DNA of 64,000 nucleotides from Planctomycetota bacterium (GCA_018242585.1 JAFEBQ010000012.1:303163-367162), one strand, 5' to 3'; positions 28,101 to 36,841 are shown, numbered from the stretch's first letter. Numbers and translations: made by a program. The notes: generated by a model from the sequence alone, not told the origin.

Positions 28101-28132
28101 TCTCGCAGTTGACGCTGCTGAACTTCATTTAG
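25127..28132 (+). CDS. flgL: Giant hook-filament junction protein FlgL
   Basis: 1001 residues from ATG at 25127 (a TTG two codons upstream is possible); FlgL is normally about 300-400. The flagellin-like N-terminus (about 1-155: LLAQLQNNQLQLAKLETQVSTGQKY, LPSDDPNAALRG, LNQVLASANQTFNGRSLFAGT) and C-terminus (about 890-1001: ALLNLQSALESNDTAAIGSATDML, AYEATLRTAGSISQLTLLNFI) are intact. The roughly 730-residue insert contains three flagellin-hook-IN-type modules (about 208-299, 570-645, 652-754) and three other modules beginning NDLLxxA or NDLVLTA (about 344, 403, 781). It is secreted through the flagellar export system, probably with FlgN. The first module type also occurs four times in FliD. 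Confidence 0.93.
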   Translation: MSRINSIPIPRISNDYERTQLLAQLQNNQLQLAKLETQVSTGQKYALPSDDPNAALRGIAMQTALSRNGQLQTNINMTNAFLGATDSALSSVSDALNQALTQALQATGSTASDSQRAIAAQSVSQLLNQVLASANQTFNGRSLFAGTATGTTAFTRTTAGVVYNGNDQSLQTFQSLNALMPTNIDGNTAFGAMTSALSSGAFTPSLSLTTQLSQLNSGQGVSPGSIIVSDGTHSSTIDLSSASTLGDVAQLIERNPPAGRTVTAHVTPTGLTIQLDSAGGGNLSITDVGSGHTAEQLGIANTAAIGTGPLVGLPLQPALLATTPLADLLGTRASANMSSQGPNNDLLITAPQNGTDYNGVTVRYVDSSHLQAGPGLTAGHERAFYSAAPLSATAALMLPGAANDLVLTATTAGTAYNNAHINIVNGGAIGDNATASWNAGTNTLTLSVDSTGQTSTQTLINAINAEGHFNAARDSSGEANSSGGVIPASAIGLSGSTYNTGADANTLTVIIQSGSSTANQIAAAINSQTSFTAQLDPAELNNDGTGAVQDSYGQPLNVAVTANGSGTILDQVSGLQVTNGGQSSVIDLSGAKTVQDLLNSINGSGAYLYARINSAGTGIEVQSRLSGSALSIGENGGTTATQLGIRTFTDTTPLSALNNGNGITVTPGTSFSITRMDGVSFNVDVNSATTIGDVLGAINNNATNLGSGIPVVASLNKYGNGIQLSEDGPPNPGSGSIQVTPGTAGALVTQLGLVPVGATISATPNAGATASATVASAGANNDLLFNATGVGSAVNGATISFVDTGANPPSVNYNPATKQLVFGVQSGVTTANTIISTLAADPTASQYFTASLDPADGSPNDGTGAVDVTATATANGGAPQTLSGDDVNPQQTAGVFTALLNLQSALESNDTAAIGSATDMLKSSIVSVNAARAEIGVWQQGMDALQTQLNSTNTNLQTGISNTMDIDMAAVISQLMSQQTAYEATLRTAGSISQLTLLNFI

Positions 28133-28337
28133 CAGGCGGCGTCCGAGCGCCAGTCGCTGTCATTGGTAGCAATCCGCCTTCGCTGACAGCGGCGCTCACT
28201 GTTGGCCGCGCGGCGACTGACAGTTCCACGCCCAACTTTTTTGTTGTGCGCAATTCTCCGTTTGTACCGATAGTTCCAAAGAAGCGCCCTCGGTGCGCCC
28301 GGAAACTGCTCGATACCTAGCGGAAGGCAGAGATTCC

Positions 28338-28778
28338 ATGCTGTTGAAAACGACACGATTTGGCTCGGTATCGGTCGAACCAGGGGACGTGCTGACGTTC
28401 AACAGCGGCCTGCTGGGGCTGGAAGCCTGCCGGCAATGGGTGCTCTTGGCCGATGCGCACAACGACGCGCTGGGCTGGCTGCAATGTCTTTCACAGCCCG
28501 AGGTCGCGCTGGCGCTGGTCAGCCCGCGGCGATTCGTGCCCGATTACCAGTTTCGGGTCTATCGCAGCGAGCTCGCCCCGCTGGAGTTGGAACAAGTGAG
28601 CGCGGCCCAGGTGCTGGTCATCTTGGGTCGCAACGAATCGGGTTTGACGCTTAATCTGAAGGCGCCGATCGTGATCAACTTGCCGCGCCGGCTGGGACGC
28701 CAGGTGATCGCCAACGGCGAATTGGCCGTGCAACACCTGCTGGACGGCGCGACGACCAAATTGCGGAAGTCGGCTTAG
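28338..28778 (+). CDS. fliW: Flagellar assembly factor FliW
   Basis: 146 residues from ATG at 28338 (a GTG 15 codons upstream gives a tail without family similarity). Signature: GSVSVEPGDVLTFNSGLLGLEACRQWVLL, an FVPDYQFRV block, and LTLNLKAPIVINLPRRLGRQVI near the end. FliW binds either flagellin or CsrA; when flagellin is exported FliW releases it and sequesters CsrA, allowing flagellin translation. The direct fliW-csrA-fliC order here fits that circuit. Confidence 0.96.
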   Translation: MLLKTTRFGSVSVEPGDVLTFNSGLLGLEACRQWVLLADAHNDALGWLQCLSQPEVALALVSPRRFVPDYQFRVYRSELAPLELEQVSAAQVLVILGRNESGLTLNLKAPIVINLPRRLGRQVIANGELAVQHLLDGATTKLRKSA

Positions 28779-28859
28779 ATTTTTTCGGCACGGCACAAAA
28801 CACGTGTCACACTTGAGAGTGTCGAACCAGACCGGAACATCCCAGCAAACGGCCGCTGC

Positions 28860-28896
28860 ACGGAATCAAACGCGGCAGGCCTTAACGAACCAAGGA
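28860..28896 (+). promoter_or_regulatory. Two CsrA-type ANGGA motifs in the csrA leader
   Basis: ACGGA at 28860-28864 and AAGGA at 28892-28896 lie in the 125-bp gap before csrA; the second overlaps the Shine-Dalgarno AAGGAG. CsrA binds ANGGA in RNA, often overlapping the ribosome site to block translation, so autoregulation is possible. The motif is short and could arise by chance. Confidence 0.35.
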
Positions 28897-28903
28897 GCAG
28901 AAG

Positions 28904-29170
28904 ATGCTTGTATTGTCGAGGCAACGCGACGAAAGCATCATCATTGGTGATAACATTGTGATCACGATTGTTGATATTCGTGGTGACAAAGTGCGATTGG
29001 GTATCGAGGCGCCGACCGAGATTCCCGTCCATCGCCAAGAGGTTTACGAGGCGATTCAGCGTGAGAATCTGAAGGCCAGCCAATTGGACCCGAACGTGGC
29101 GCGAACGGTGGGCCGCCCGCAAGGCCCCCGCCCAAGTGCGGGCAAGAACACGCCTCCCGATCGCCGCTAG
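28904..29170 (+). CDS. csrA: Carbon storage/translational regulator CsrA
   Basis: 88 residues: a core of about 60 ([42 protein letters not shown]) plus a proline/arginine-rich C-terminal tail of about 25 residues. The RNA-binding strand residues (LSRQ near the N-terminus, VHRQEV) are present. CsrA dimers repress translation of target mRNAs, flagellin being the classic target in the FliW-CsrA system. A strong AAGGAG is 6-7 bases before the ATG. Confidence 0.97.
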   Translation: MLVLSRQRDESIIIGDNIVITIVDIRGDKVRLGIEAPTEIPVHRQEVYEAIQRENLKASQLDPNVARTVGRPQGPRPSAGKNTPPDRR

Positions 29171-29839
29171 ACTGGCCGCCGCCAGAACCCGCTCAGTCGC
29201 GCGGCTGCCAGCGCCTTCAAAGCACTGAAGTTCCGATGGGCGGGCTGCCAATCGTGAGTTTCTCGCCATTTTCTCCCGCCAGGCGTCGGTTGCGTGACAC
29301 CGCGCGCTGGCAGTTCGCCCCGCGCCGGTCATTGACGCTGACATCTATATCCTGCGCGATTCGTGAAGCACCCATTGGGGCCACCGGTCGCTAGCGGCTT
29401 GCCCCGCGCCGCGGATTGCGCGAATCCGATGCGCCTCGCCGGAAAGCCCTCTCAACAAGTTCATGTTTAACGACTGTACGTGCTCTGTCGATCGCGCAGT
29501 TCAAGGCAGCCTTGGCAAGAGATTTCTTTAGTCAAAGCTTCCGGGGCCACCTGAGTTTTTCTCAAGCGTATAAAAATGGGGCGACGATAACGCCTGCATT
29601 GTGATAGCGAGGCGTCGCAGGTCGGATCGATTGGTCCGTGGCGAAGCGAAAAAAACATTCCACCTGCACCCCGCGCTCACAAAACACAACCTACAGTTCA
29701 ACGTTCCAGACACTACGAGCCAAAGCGTTCGGAACAAACTAGCGTCGCACGCAACAGCGTTGGCCGGTAAGCAGAACTTCCTGCGGGTCCGGTGAAGCTG
29801 AACCAGATTTGGACCCAAACTTGAGAAGGGGTTTCGCGA
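29171..29839. other. Long intergenic/leader region before fliC
   Basis: 669 bases without a convincing gene; its short open frames lack family-like or codon-biased sequence. It becomes AT-richer from about 29460. GAGAAGGGG sits 10-12 bases before the fliC ATG as ribosome site. No sigma-54 or sigma-28 promoter of consensus quality is visible; near misses are recorded among the rejected items. The length would allow a structured 5' leader. Confidence 0.6.
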
Positions 29840-32800
29840 ATGACCCGCATTAACACGAACCTGACCTCGCTCACCGCTCAGATCAATCTGACGCAATCGC
29901 AGTCGAAGTTGCAGCAAGCCTTGACGCGGTTGTCAACCGGTTTGCAAATCAACAGCGGCAAGGACAACCCGGGTGGTTTGATTGCCAGCCAGATTCTGGG
30001 CTCGGAAATCACCTCGGTTAACGCCTCGATCAGCAACAGCCAGCAAGCCAACAACATGCTGGCCACCGCTGATTCGGCGTTGTCGCAAGTCAGCTCGTTG
30101 TTGAACGACGTGCGTGGTCTGGTTCAACAATCGGCCAACAGCGGGGCCATCACCCCGGCCCAGATTTCGGCCAACCAGGTCCAGGTCGACTCGGACCTGC
30201 AAAGCATCCTGCGTATCGGCCAGACCACGGTGTTCGGTGGCAGCTACCTGTTGAACGGCAGCAAGGCCTTTAACGTCACCAGCAGCAGCATCGCCGGTCT
30301 GTTCAGCAGCACCTCGGACATCAACGTCTCGTCGTTCAACCCCAGCGCCAAGCAAGCCGGCGCCAGCAACGACGTGACCCTCAATCTGACTCAATCGGCT
30401 ACTCAGAAGACCGTCAGCCTAGCGGGCGACAGCCAAGTGGTCGGTGGCAGCTCCAGCTTGCGTAACCTTTCGCTGGGCAGCAGCACTCGCACCACCACGA
30501 CCATCAACGGCACCGCCCTGCAAAGCTTGTCGTCGAACACGCGCGCCTCGCGCACGATCACGATGGCCAGCCTGAGCGGTTTGACCGGCGGCGCGGCGAC
30601 CGTCACGCTCAATGTCACCGGCAACGCCGGCAGCCAGAGCGTCACCGCCACCCAATCGTCGCTGCTGGCTGGCAGCGGCGCGGGTGCGACCTATCTGGCC
30701 GGTCTAGTCAACGGCACGACCGCCAGCACGGGCGTCACCGCCAGCGTGGTCTCGGGCAACGTCGTACTGAACTCGGTTGGCAGTGGCACGGGCGCCCTGG
30801 CGAGTGTCACCGCGACGGCCGCTTCGACCGACTCGACGAAGTCGACGTTGGCCGCCACCAGCGGCACCACGACCGACGCCGGCAAGACGGTGACCTTCTC
30901 GATCACCAATAGCGGCGGCACCGACAACTTCACGGTTGACACCTCGACTTTCGCCACCGCCTCCGACGTCGCGACGGCGATTGTCACCGCAATTACCGGC
31001 AACGCCACCAACACGGGCGTCACGGCCGCGGTGGGCGCCGGCAACACGGTGGTCATCACCAATGCCGCGGGGAACAGCAGCGCGATCAGCTATGGCGCCG
31101 CGGGCGGCACCAGCACCGTCGGCAACAAGGCCGCCGTGCAGACCGTCCTGACTGGCGCCACCGCCGGTACGGCCTCGCCGGACAGCACGGCCTTTGCCGC
31201 GGGTGTCGGCTCGCTAACCGCGGGCACCAACGGCACCTCGGGCAATCTGAGCGGCCGCACCACCACCTTCACCATCACTGGCAACAAGGGTTCGGCCACG
31301 ATTTCGACCGCCGAGTTGAACGACGGCACCCTGACCGGCAACGACGTGATCACCACCGATGGCGCGTCGGGCCTGAACGCCCTGCGTGACCTGATCAACT
31401 CGCGAACCGGCACCACGGGTGTCTCGGCCGCGGTCTCGTCGGGGAACATCGTGTTGACTTCGGGCGGCGTCGGCTCGACCTCGCTGGCCACCTTCGGTGG
31501 CGCGGCGGGAAATGCCTCGGGTGACAATACCCTGATCGGCGCCACGACCACCCAGTCCACGGCCACGGGCGTGGACGGCACGTCGAACCAGGTCACGCTG
31601 CAAATCACCGGCAGCCTGGGCAGCGCGACGATCACGGTCAACAATGATCAGATCATCAACGACAGCTCGACGCTGTCGTCGGCCATCAACCGCGTCTCGG
31701 CCCAGACGGGTGTCACCGCTTCGACCAACGGCGGCAACCTGGCCGACGTGAGCTTGAAGACGAACGACTACGGCTCGGCCGCCGTGCTGACCGTCAGCGC
31801 CATCTCGGCCACCAACGCGGCTGACGTGACCTTGCTGAACGGCACTGGCACCCAGTCGTCGATCGCTGGCAAGGACGTGGCTGGCACGGTCTCCACGAGT
31901 TTGGGCACCGACAGCTTCACCGGCACGGGCGCCATGATCAACTACAACGGCTCGGCCATCACCTTCACCGCCAACACCAACGCCCCGAGCACCCAGCCGA
32001 CCCAGGCCACCACCACCCTCGTCGGCACCAGCTCGACCGCGGGCGCTGGCATCAACCACTTGACCGGCGCGGGGAGCGACACGATCGCCTTCACGCTGCA
32101 TGGCAACTTGGGTGGTGTCGCCACTTCGACCTCGATCACGGGGGTCAACGTGGCGGCCCTGCAAGGCGACAGCCGCGTGTTGGTCGACGCGATCAACAAG
32201 ACATCGCAGACCAGCGGCGTGCATGCCGCGATCGATCCGGCCGCCGTCTCGAACGCCGGCGCGAATATCATCCTGACCTCGACAACGCCAGGCTCGGTCG
32301 GCTCGGCCAGCCTGGTCGCGGTTTCGTCGGGCACGACCCAGGCGGGCGACGTTGGCGTCTTCAACGCCGCCGGCAGCTCCACCAGCACGAACCCGGGCCT
32401 GAACGCTCCGGCGTCGGCCACGTCGAGCTTCGATGTCAGCGGTGGCGCGTTGTTCCAGATTGGACCGACCGTCAACTTCACCAACCAGGTGACCGCCAAC
32501 ATCCAGGGTCTGGACCTGACGACCTTGGGCCGCAACGTGCTGACCACCGGCCAGTCGGGCATCAGCTCGCTGCTGACCGGTGGCTCCAACTCGCTGAGCG
32601 CTTCGGACCTGAGCACGGCGGCCACGCTGGTCGACCAGGCCATTAGCCAGATCGCCACGCTCCGCGGTACGCTGGGCGCCTTGCAGAAGAACGTGCTGGA
32701 CAGCAACATCACCGCCCAGCAATCGACCTTGGAACAGTTGACGCAAACTCAGAGCGACATCCAGGACGCCGACTTCGCCGCTGAAACCGCGAACTTGACC

Positions 32801-32893
32801 CGGGCACAAATTCTGGTGCAAGCCGGTACCTCGGTGCTGTCGATTGCGAACAGCCAGCCCCAGCAAGTGCTGGCGCTGCTGCCGCACGGCTAA
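29840..32893 (+). CDS. fliC: Giant flagellin FliC
   Basis: 1017 residues, about twice a typical flagellin. The conserved D0/D1 N-terminus (about 1-145: INTNLTSLTAQINLTQSQSK, LTRLSTGLQINSGKDNPGG, LLNDVRGLVQQSAN) and C-terminus (about 880-1017: IATLRGTLGALQKNVLDSNI, DADFAAETANLTRAQILVQAG, SVLSIANSQPQQVLALL) are intact. The roughly 730-residue surface part consists of at least five modules of about 100 residues, each with a TGVTA/TGVSA strand followed by GNxVxL and ending ASVTA/ALVTVSA-like (about 240-326, 350-420, 475-555, 585-655, 755-850). Thr/Ser/Gly/Ala-rich, no cysteines noticed. Exported and polymerised as the filament; controlled by FliW/CsrA. Confidence 0.95.
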   Translation: MTRINTNLTSLTAQINLTQSQSKLQQALTRLSTGLQINSGKDNPGGLIASQILGSEITSVNASISNSQQANNMLATADSALSQVSSLLNDVRGLVQQSANSGAITPAQISANQVQVDSDLQSILRIGQTTVFGGSYLLNGSKAFNVTSSSIAGLFSSTSDINVSSFNPSAKQAGASNDVTLNLTQSATQKTVSLAGDSQVVGGSSSLRNLSLGSSTRTTTTINGTALQSLSSNTRASRTITMASLSGLTGGAATVTLNVTGNAGSQSVTATQSSLLAGSGAGATYLAGLVNGTTASTGVTASVVSGNVVLNSVGSGTGALASVTATAASTDSTKSTLAATSGTTTDAGKTVTFSITNSGGTDNFTVDTSTFATASDVATAIVTAITGNATNTGVTAAVGAGNTVVITNAAGNSSAISYGAAGGTSTVGNKAAVQTVLTGATAGTASPDSTAFAAGVGSLTAGTNGTSGNLSGRTTTFTITGNKGSATISTAELNDGTLTGNDVITTDGASGLNALRDLINSRTGTTGVSAAVSSGNIVLTSGGVGSTSLATFGGAAGNASGDNTLIGATTTQSTATGVDGTSNQVTLQITGSLGSATITVNNDQIINDSSTLSSAINRVSAQTGVTASTNGGNLADVSLKTNDYGSAAVLTVSAISATNAADVTLLNGTGTQSSIAGKDVAGTVSTSLGTDSFTGTGAMINYNGSAITFTANTNAPSTQPTQATTTLVGTSSTAGAGINHLTGAGSDTIAFTLHGNLGGVATSTSITGVNVAALQGDSRVLVDAINKTSQTSGVHAAIDPAAVSNAGANIILTSTTPGSVGSASLVAVSSGTTQAGDVGVFNAAGSSTSTNPGLNAPASATSSFDVSGGALFQIGPTVNFTNQVTANIQGLDLTTLGRNVLTTGQSGISSLLTGGSNSLSASDLSTAATLVDQAISQIATLRGTLGALQKNVLDSNITAQQSTLEQLTQTQSDIQDADFAAETANLTRAQILVQAGTSVLSIANSQPQQVLALLPHG

Positions 32894-32919
32894 TAAACTC
32901 TGACTAAGCTACCCAATAT

Positions 32920-32958
32920 CGCCCGGCCAGATGACCTCTGGCCGGGCGATTGCATTTT
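32920..32958 (+). terminator. Intrinsic terminator of fliC
   Basis: CGCCCGGCCAGA and TCTGGCCGGGCG form a perfect 12-bp stem with a 5-base loop, 26 bases after the fliC stop, followed by ATTGCATTTT. Confidence 0.85.
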
Positions 32959-33159
32959 GGTGGGTAGGTCCAGTCGGTCCTGCCGATAGAAGCTATTAGA
33001 GAAACTCTGCGTGCGCGCCCGCGCATGCCGTGCTGCAGCGCCGCTCGCGTTCTCGCCGCGGACAGTTCGCCACCTGGGCATTCCGACGCTGATCGCCAGC
33101 GAGGATCCAGCGCGCTGCCAACAGGACCAGGCAGTCGTCCACGACTGCGGAGGCGATTC

Positions 33160-35955
33160 GTGGCTCGTATCTCATCCAGCGTCGGTCTGATCAGCGGGAT
33201 CAACACCAGCCAGTTGATCTCGTCGATGCTGCAAATTGAAGGGCAGCCGATCACCGATCTGCAGAACAGGGTCACGACGGAACAGAAGCAAAAATCGGCG
33301 CTGTCGACGCTGCAGACCCAGATCCAGGCGCTGAACAGCACCGCCAGTCAACTCAAAAGCTTCGACACGATTTCGGCACGCACGGTCAACAGCTCGAATG
33401 CCAGCCTGGTGACCGCTACCGCGTCGACTGGCGCGGCGCTGGGCACCTATAACGTCACGCCGGTTCGATTGGCCTCCACCCAGCAATCGATCTCGAACGG
33501 CTTTGCCGACGCCAGCACCGCCAAGGTCGGCGCCGGTACCTTGGTGATCAAGCAAGGGGGCTACCTGGCCGCCGATACCTCGCTGGCCCAATTAAATGGC
33601 GGCGCGGGGGTCTCGCGCGGACGGATCAGCATCACCGACCGGAGCGGCGCTTCGGCCACGATCGATCTGACCGCGGCCCAGACCACCACCGACGTTGTCA
33701 GCGCGATTAACAACACCTCAAGCATCCGCGTCCACGCCACGCTGCAGGACGACCGGATCGTGCTGACCGATCAGACGGGGCTGACGACCGGCACCTTCTC
33801 GGTACAAGACCTGGGGACCGGTTCGACGGCCAAAGACTTGGGCATTGTCCAGTCGGTCAGCAATTCGACCATCACGGGGAGCAACATCAACCGACTGGCC
33901 CCCAACCTGCAACTGAGCTACCTGAACGACGGGCTGGGCGTGCAACGCCAAGGTTCGGTGGCCGACTTCCGCGTGACGGCCAAGGACGGCTCGACGTTCG
34001 ACGTGACCTTGGGCTCGGCCAGCACCGTGCAGAACGTGCTCGACGCCGTCAACAACGCGACGGGCAACTCGGGCAAAGTCACCGCCTCGATCGCGGCCAA
34101 TGGCAACAGCCTGGTGCTCACCGACAATTCCGGCGGCGGAGGCACGCTGAATGTCAGCGCGCTCAACGCCAGCCAGGCTGCCAACGATCTGGGCATTGCC
34201 GGCGATGAACAAGGCTCGGGGATCCTGACGGGCCAGCGCGTGCTGGCCGGCATGGGGAGCACGCTGCTCAAGGATTTGAACGGCGGCACGGGAGCCTGCA
34301 CGCTGGGGAACGTGCAGTTGACCGATCGCGCGGGTGCCTCGGCGACGATCGATCTATCCGGCGCTACCTCGGTAGCCGACGTCATCAACGCGATCAATGG
34401 CGCGGGCATTGGCCTGACGGCCTCGGTCAATGCGGCCGGCGACGGCATTTCGGTCACCGACACCACGACCGGCACCAGCAACCTGCAGATCTCCGACGTC
34501 ACGGGCAACGCGGCTAGCACGCTGGGTCTGGCCGTGAACTCGGCGACTAACTCGGTCGACTCGGGCGATTTGAAGCTGCGCTACATCAGCACCAATACCA
34601 CGCTGGCCTCGCTGAACAGCGGCCAGGGAATTCCAGCCGGTAAGTTCACGATCATCAACACAGCCGGCAACTCGGCCACGGTCGACCTGTCGGGCTCGAA
34701 CATCAAAACGATCGGCGACGTGATCCAGGCGATCAACACCACGGGCATTCACGTCACCGCCAGCATCAACAGCACCGGCGACGGCATCCTACTCAGCGAT
34801 AGCGCCGGCGGCAGCAGCCAGGTGCAGGTCGTCGACCTGAGCGGCGGCGCCACCGCGGCTAAGCTGCACCTGGCCGGCAGCGGCACGACGCAAATCGACG
34901 GCTCGCTCGGCTACAAGATCTCAATCGGCGCCAACGACACGCTGAACACGGTCATGGCGGCGATCAAGGCGTCGGGCGCGCCGGTCTCGGCCAATCTGGT
35001 TAACGACGGTTCGGCCAATCCCTATCGGCTGGTGCTGACCAGCTCGCAATCGGGCGCCCAGGGAAAGATGCTGATCGACACCGGGGTCAGCGGCCTGCAA
35101 CTGCAACAAGTGGCCCAGGCGTCGGACGCGGTGCTGGGGCTGGGCACCAATACGAACAACGCGCCTGCTTTGTTGTTCAGCTCGTCGACCAACACGTTCA
35201 CGCAAGTCGCGTCGGGCGTCAGCGTGACGATCTCGGGGACCAGTACCGCGACGGTCTCGCTGAGCGTCGTCGGCGACAACTCGCAACTGGTCAATCAAAT
35301 CAGCAACTTCGTCTCGCAGTTCAACGCGGCGAGCAGCTCGCTGACGACCGACCTGGCCTATGATCCGTCGGGCACGAACACCGGGCCGCTGCAAGGGGAC
35401 GTAACCACGATCCAGGTGCAGGAAGCCCTGAACGGCCTGTTCGGCTATGTGACCGGCAATCCTGACAACTCGGTGCAAACGCTGGCCAACCTGGGCATCA
35501 CCTTCCAACAGGGCCAACTTTCACTCGACCAAAACGTGCTCAGCCAGCAGCTCAACGCGAACGCCGGCAACGTCCAGGATTTTTTCAGCAACGTCAACGT
35601 CGGCTTCGCCAAGAAGCTGCAAACCGTCTCGGACCAGTTGGCCAACAACCTGACGGGCACGATCACGTACCAGATGTCGTCCATCGACACGCGCGTGGCC
35701 GATCAGCAAGCCACGATCGCGTCGCTGCAGGCTCACCTGGCCAATCGACAGCAACAATTGCAAACCGAGTTCGCTAATATGGAATCGGCCTTGTCCACGC
35801 TGCAGTCGAACAGCAATCAATTGTCCCAACTGGCCAATCTGGCGGTTCTGTCGCAGTTGGGCTTCAACAGCGGCGGTGGCTCCAGTTCGTCGGGGGGGTC
35901 GTCTTCATCGAAGTCATCGAGTCCCTCTTCGTCGTCGGGCTCGTCTTCGGGATAG
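33160..35955 (+). CDS. fliD: Enlarged filament cap protein FliD with four hook-IN repeats
   Basis: 931 residues from GTG at 33160, selected because GGAGG lies 7 bases upstream and the family start SSVGLISGINTSQLISSMLQIEG follows at once; the frame is open 45 codons further up without similarity. FliD is normally 450-650. N- and C-terminal coils are intact (TDLQNRVTTEQKQKSALSTLQ; TITYQMSSIDTRVADQQATIA). The insert carries four full flagellin-hook-IN modules at about 141-229, 253-346, 368-457 and 482-571, and a partial fifth about 584-640, each with SLxxLNxGxGV..G and ending near DLGI or TLGL. The last 30 residues are a Ser/Gly/Lys low-complexity tail. It caps the filament and folds flagellin as it emerges. 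Confidence 0.94.
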   Translation: MARISSSVGLISGINTSQLISSMLQIEGQPITDLQNRVTTEQKQKSALSTLQTQIQALNSTASQLKSFDTISARTVNSSNASLVTATASTGAALGTYNVTPVRLASTQQSISNGFADASTAKVGAGTLVIKQGGYLAADTSLAQLNGGAGVSRGRISITDRSGASATIDLTAAQTTTDVVSAINNTSSIRVHATLQDDRIVLTDQTGLTTGTFSVQDLGTGSTAKDLGIVQSVSNSTITGSNINRLAPNLQLSYLNDGLGVQRQGSVADFRVTAKDGSTFDVTLGSASTVQNVLDAVNNATGNSGKVTASIAANGNSLVLTDNSGGGGTLNVSALNASQAANDLGIAGDEQGSGILTGQRVLAGMGSTLLKDLNGGTGACTLGNVQLTDRAGASATIDLSGATSVADVINAINGAGIGLTASVNAAGDGISVTDTTTGTSNLQISDVTGNAASTLGLAVNSATNSVDSGDLKLRYISTNTTLASLNSGQGIPAGKFTIINTAGNSATVDLSGSNIKTIGDVIQAINTTGIHVTASINSTGDGILLSDSAGGSSQVQVVDLSGGATAAKLHLAGSGTTQIDGSLGYKISIGANDTLNTVMAAIKASGAPVSANLVNDGSANPYRLVLTSSQSGAQGKMLIDTGVSGLQLQQVAQASDAVLGLGTNTNNAPALLFSSSTNTFTQVASGVSVTISGTSTATVSLSVVGDNSQLVNQISNFVSQFNAASSSLTTDLAYDPSGTNTGPLQGDVTTIQVQEALNGLFGYVTGNPDNSVQTLANLGITFQQGQLSLDQNVLSQQLNANAGNVQDFFSNVNVGFAKKLQTVSDQLANNLTGTITYQMSSIDTRVADQQATIASLQAHLANRQQQLQTEFANMESALSTLQSNSNQLSQLANLAVLSQLGFNSGGGSSSSGGSSSSKSSSPSSSSGSSSG

Positions 35956-36173
35956 CAACAGGCTGGCGAGCGTTGGGGTGCTGGATCAGCCAAAGCCTGG
36001 CTCACCGCGCTGCGCGATTCAGCCACTTGCTATCACCCAGCCGGTGCGGTTGCGTCGACCTGGAGGGGAAGCCAAGTTTTTTCGGGCCGCGGTTCGCTGG
36101 ACGGTCGAATTAGCTGATAGCGTCGAAGCCGCACGTCGCACGGAATGTTTTTCCCAATCGAGGCGAACCACCG

Positions 36174-36614
36174 ATGGCCACTTCAGCACGCTCGTACCTC
36201 GAAACCCAGGTCAACACCGCCACACCGCAACGGCTGCGGCTGATGCTGATCGACGGGGCGTTGCGGCTGGCCACGCGAGCTCGCGAGTCGCTGCGCGCGG
36301 GCAAACTGGGGGAAGCGACCGAAGCGATCGTGCGCTGCCAGGCCGTCGTCGGCGAACTGGGCGGTTCGCCCGACGCGAACAAAGCGCCAGAGCTGGCGCG
36401 GCAGATCGGCGACCTGTACCGCTTTGTCCATCGTTCGCTGAACGATGGGCAGCTTGAGCGGAGCGAGCAGCGTCTGACCGACGCGATCACCGTGCTTGAG
36501 ATCGAACGCGAGACCTGGCAGTTGGTGTGCCAAGAGCTCGAACATCGCCCCATGCCACACTTGAACATGGGCGTCTCGACCGAGACGCTCGAAGGGTTGT
36601 CGCTCGAGGCGTAG
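36174..36614 (+). CDS. fliS: Flagellin export chaperone FliS
   Basis: 146 residues. FliS pattern: YLETQVNTATPQRLRLMLIDGALRLA at the N-terminus, then helical bundle segments ending in DLYRFVHRSLNDGQ and AITVLEIERETWQLVC. It binds the disordered flagellin C-terminus in the cytoplasm until export. Its usual place after fliD is kept, with a 218-bp gap in which I see no gene. The C-terminal 20 residues extend beyond the usual end. Confidence 0.93.
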   Translation: MATSARSYLETQVNTATPQRLRLMLIDGALRLATRARESLRAGKLGEATEAIVRCQAVVGELGGSPDANKAPELARQIGDLYRFVHRSLNDGQLERSEQRLTDAITVLEIERETWQLVCQELEHRPMPHLNMGVSTETLEGLSLEA

Positions 36615-36657
36615 TCGCGGACTTGCTCGCTCCTCCCTCGCCGCGTCATCTCGCATG

Positions 36658-36682
36658 CCCCCGGTCATTGACCGGGGGCTAA
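36658..36682. repeat. Hairpin repeat CCCCGGTC-ATT-GACCGGGG, copy 1
   Basis: An 8-bp stem with a 3-base loop followed by GGCTAA, between fliS and the MqnA/MqnD-family gene. The same hairpin with the same flanking GGCTAA occurs at 56789-56814. Confidence 0.8.
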
Positions 36683-36841
36683 CGCTCTGTCGATAGCGAC
36701 AACTTGCGCCGCTGGCGTTAATTCGACGCCGTTTTCGCGGTTCTCGTCTTGGGTGGTCCTTGACCGCGCCAAGGTCATGGGCCAAACTGCCCTGTGCCGC
36801 ATTTTTCGCCGGCTTTCCCCGCAAGTTCCCGGAGCTTTCGA

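Noticed and set aside
29513..29527. Sigma-54-like TGGCAAGAGATTTCT before fliC
   Set aside because: The GG doublet is present but the essential GC at -12 is replaced by CT.
29583..29590. GACGATAA resembling a sigma-28 -10 box before fliC
   Set aside because: No TAAA-type -35 at the required distance; an isolated 7 of 8 match is not enough.
32982..32989. GCCGATAG resembling a sigma-28 -10 box before fliD
   Set aside because: The -35 region at the proper distance reads GGTA, not TAAA.
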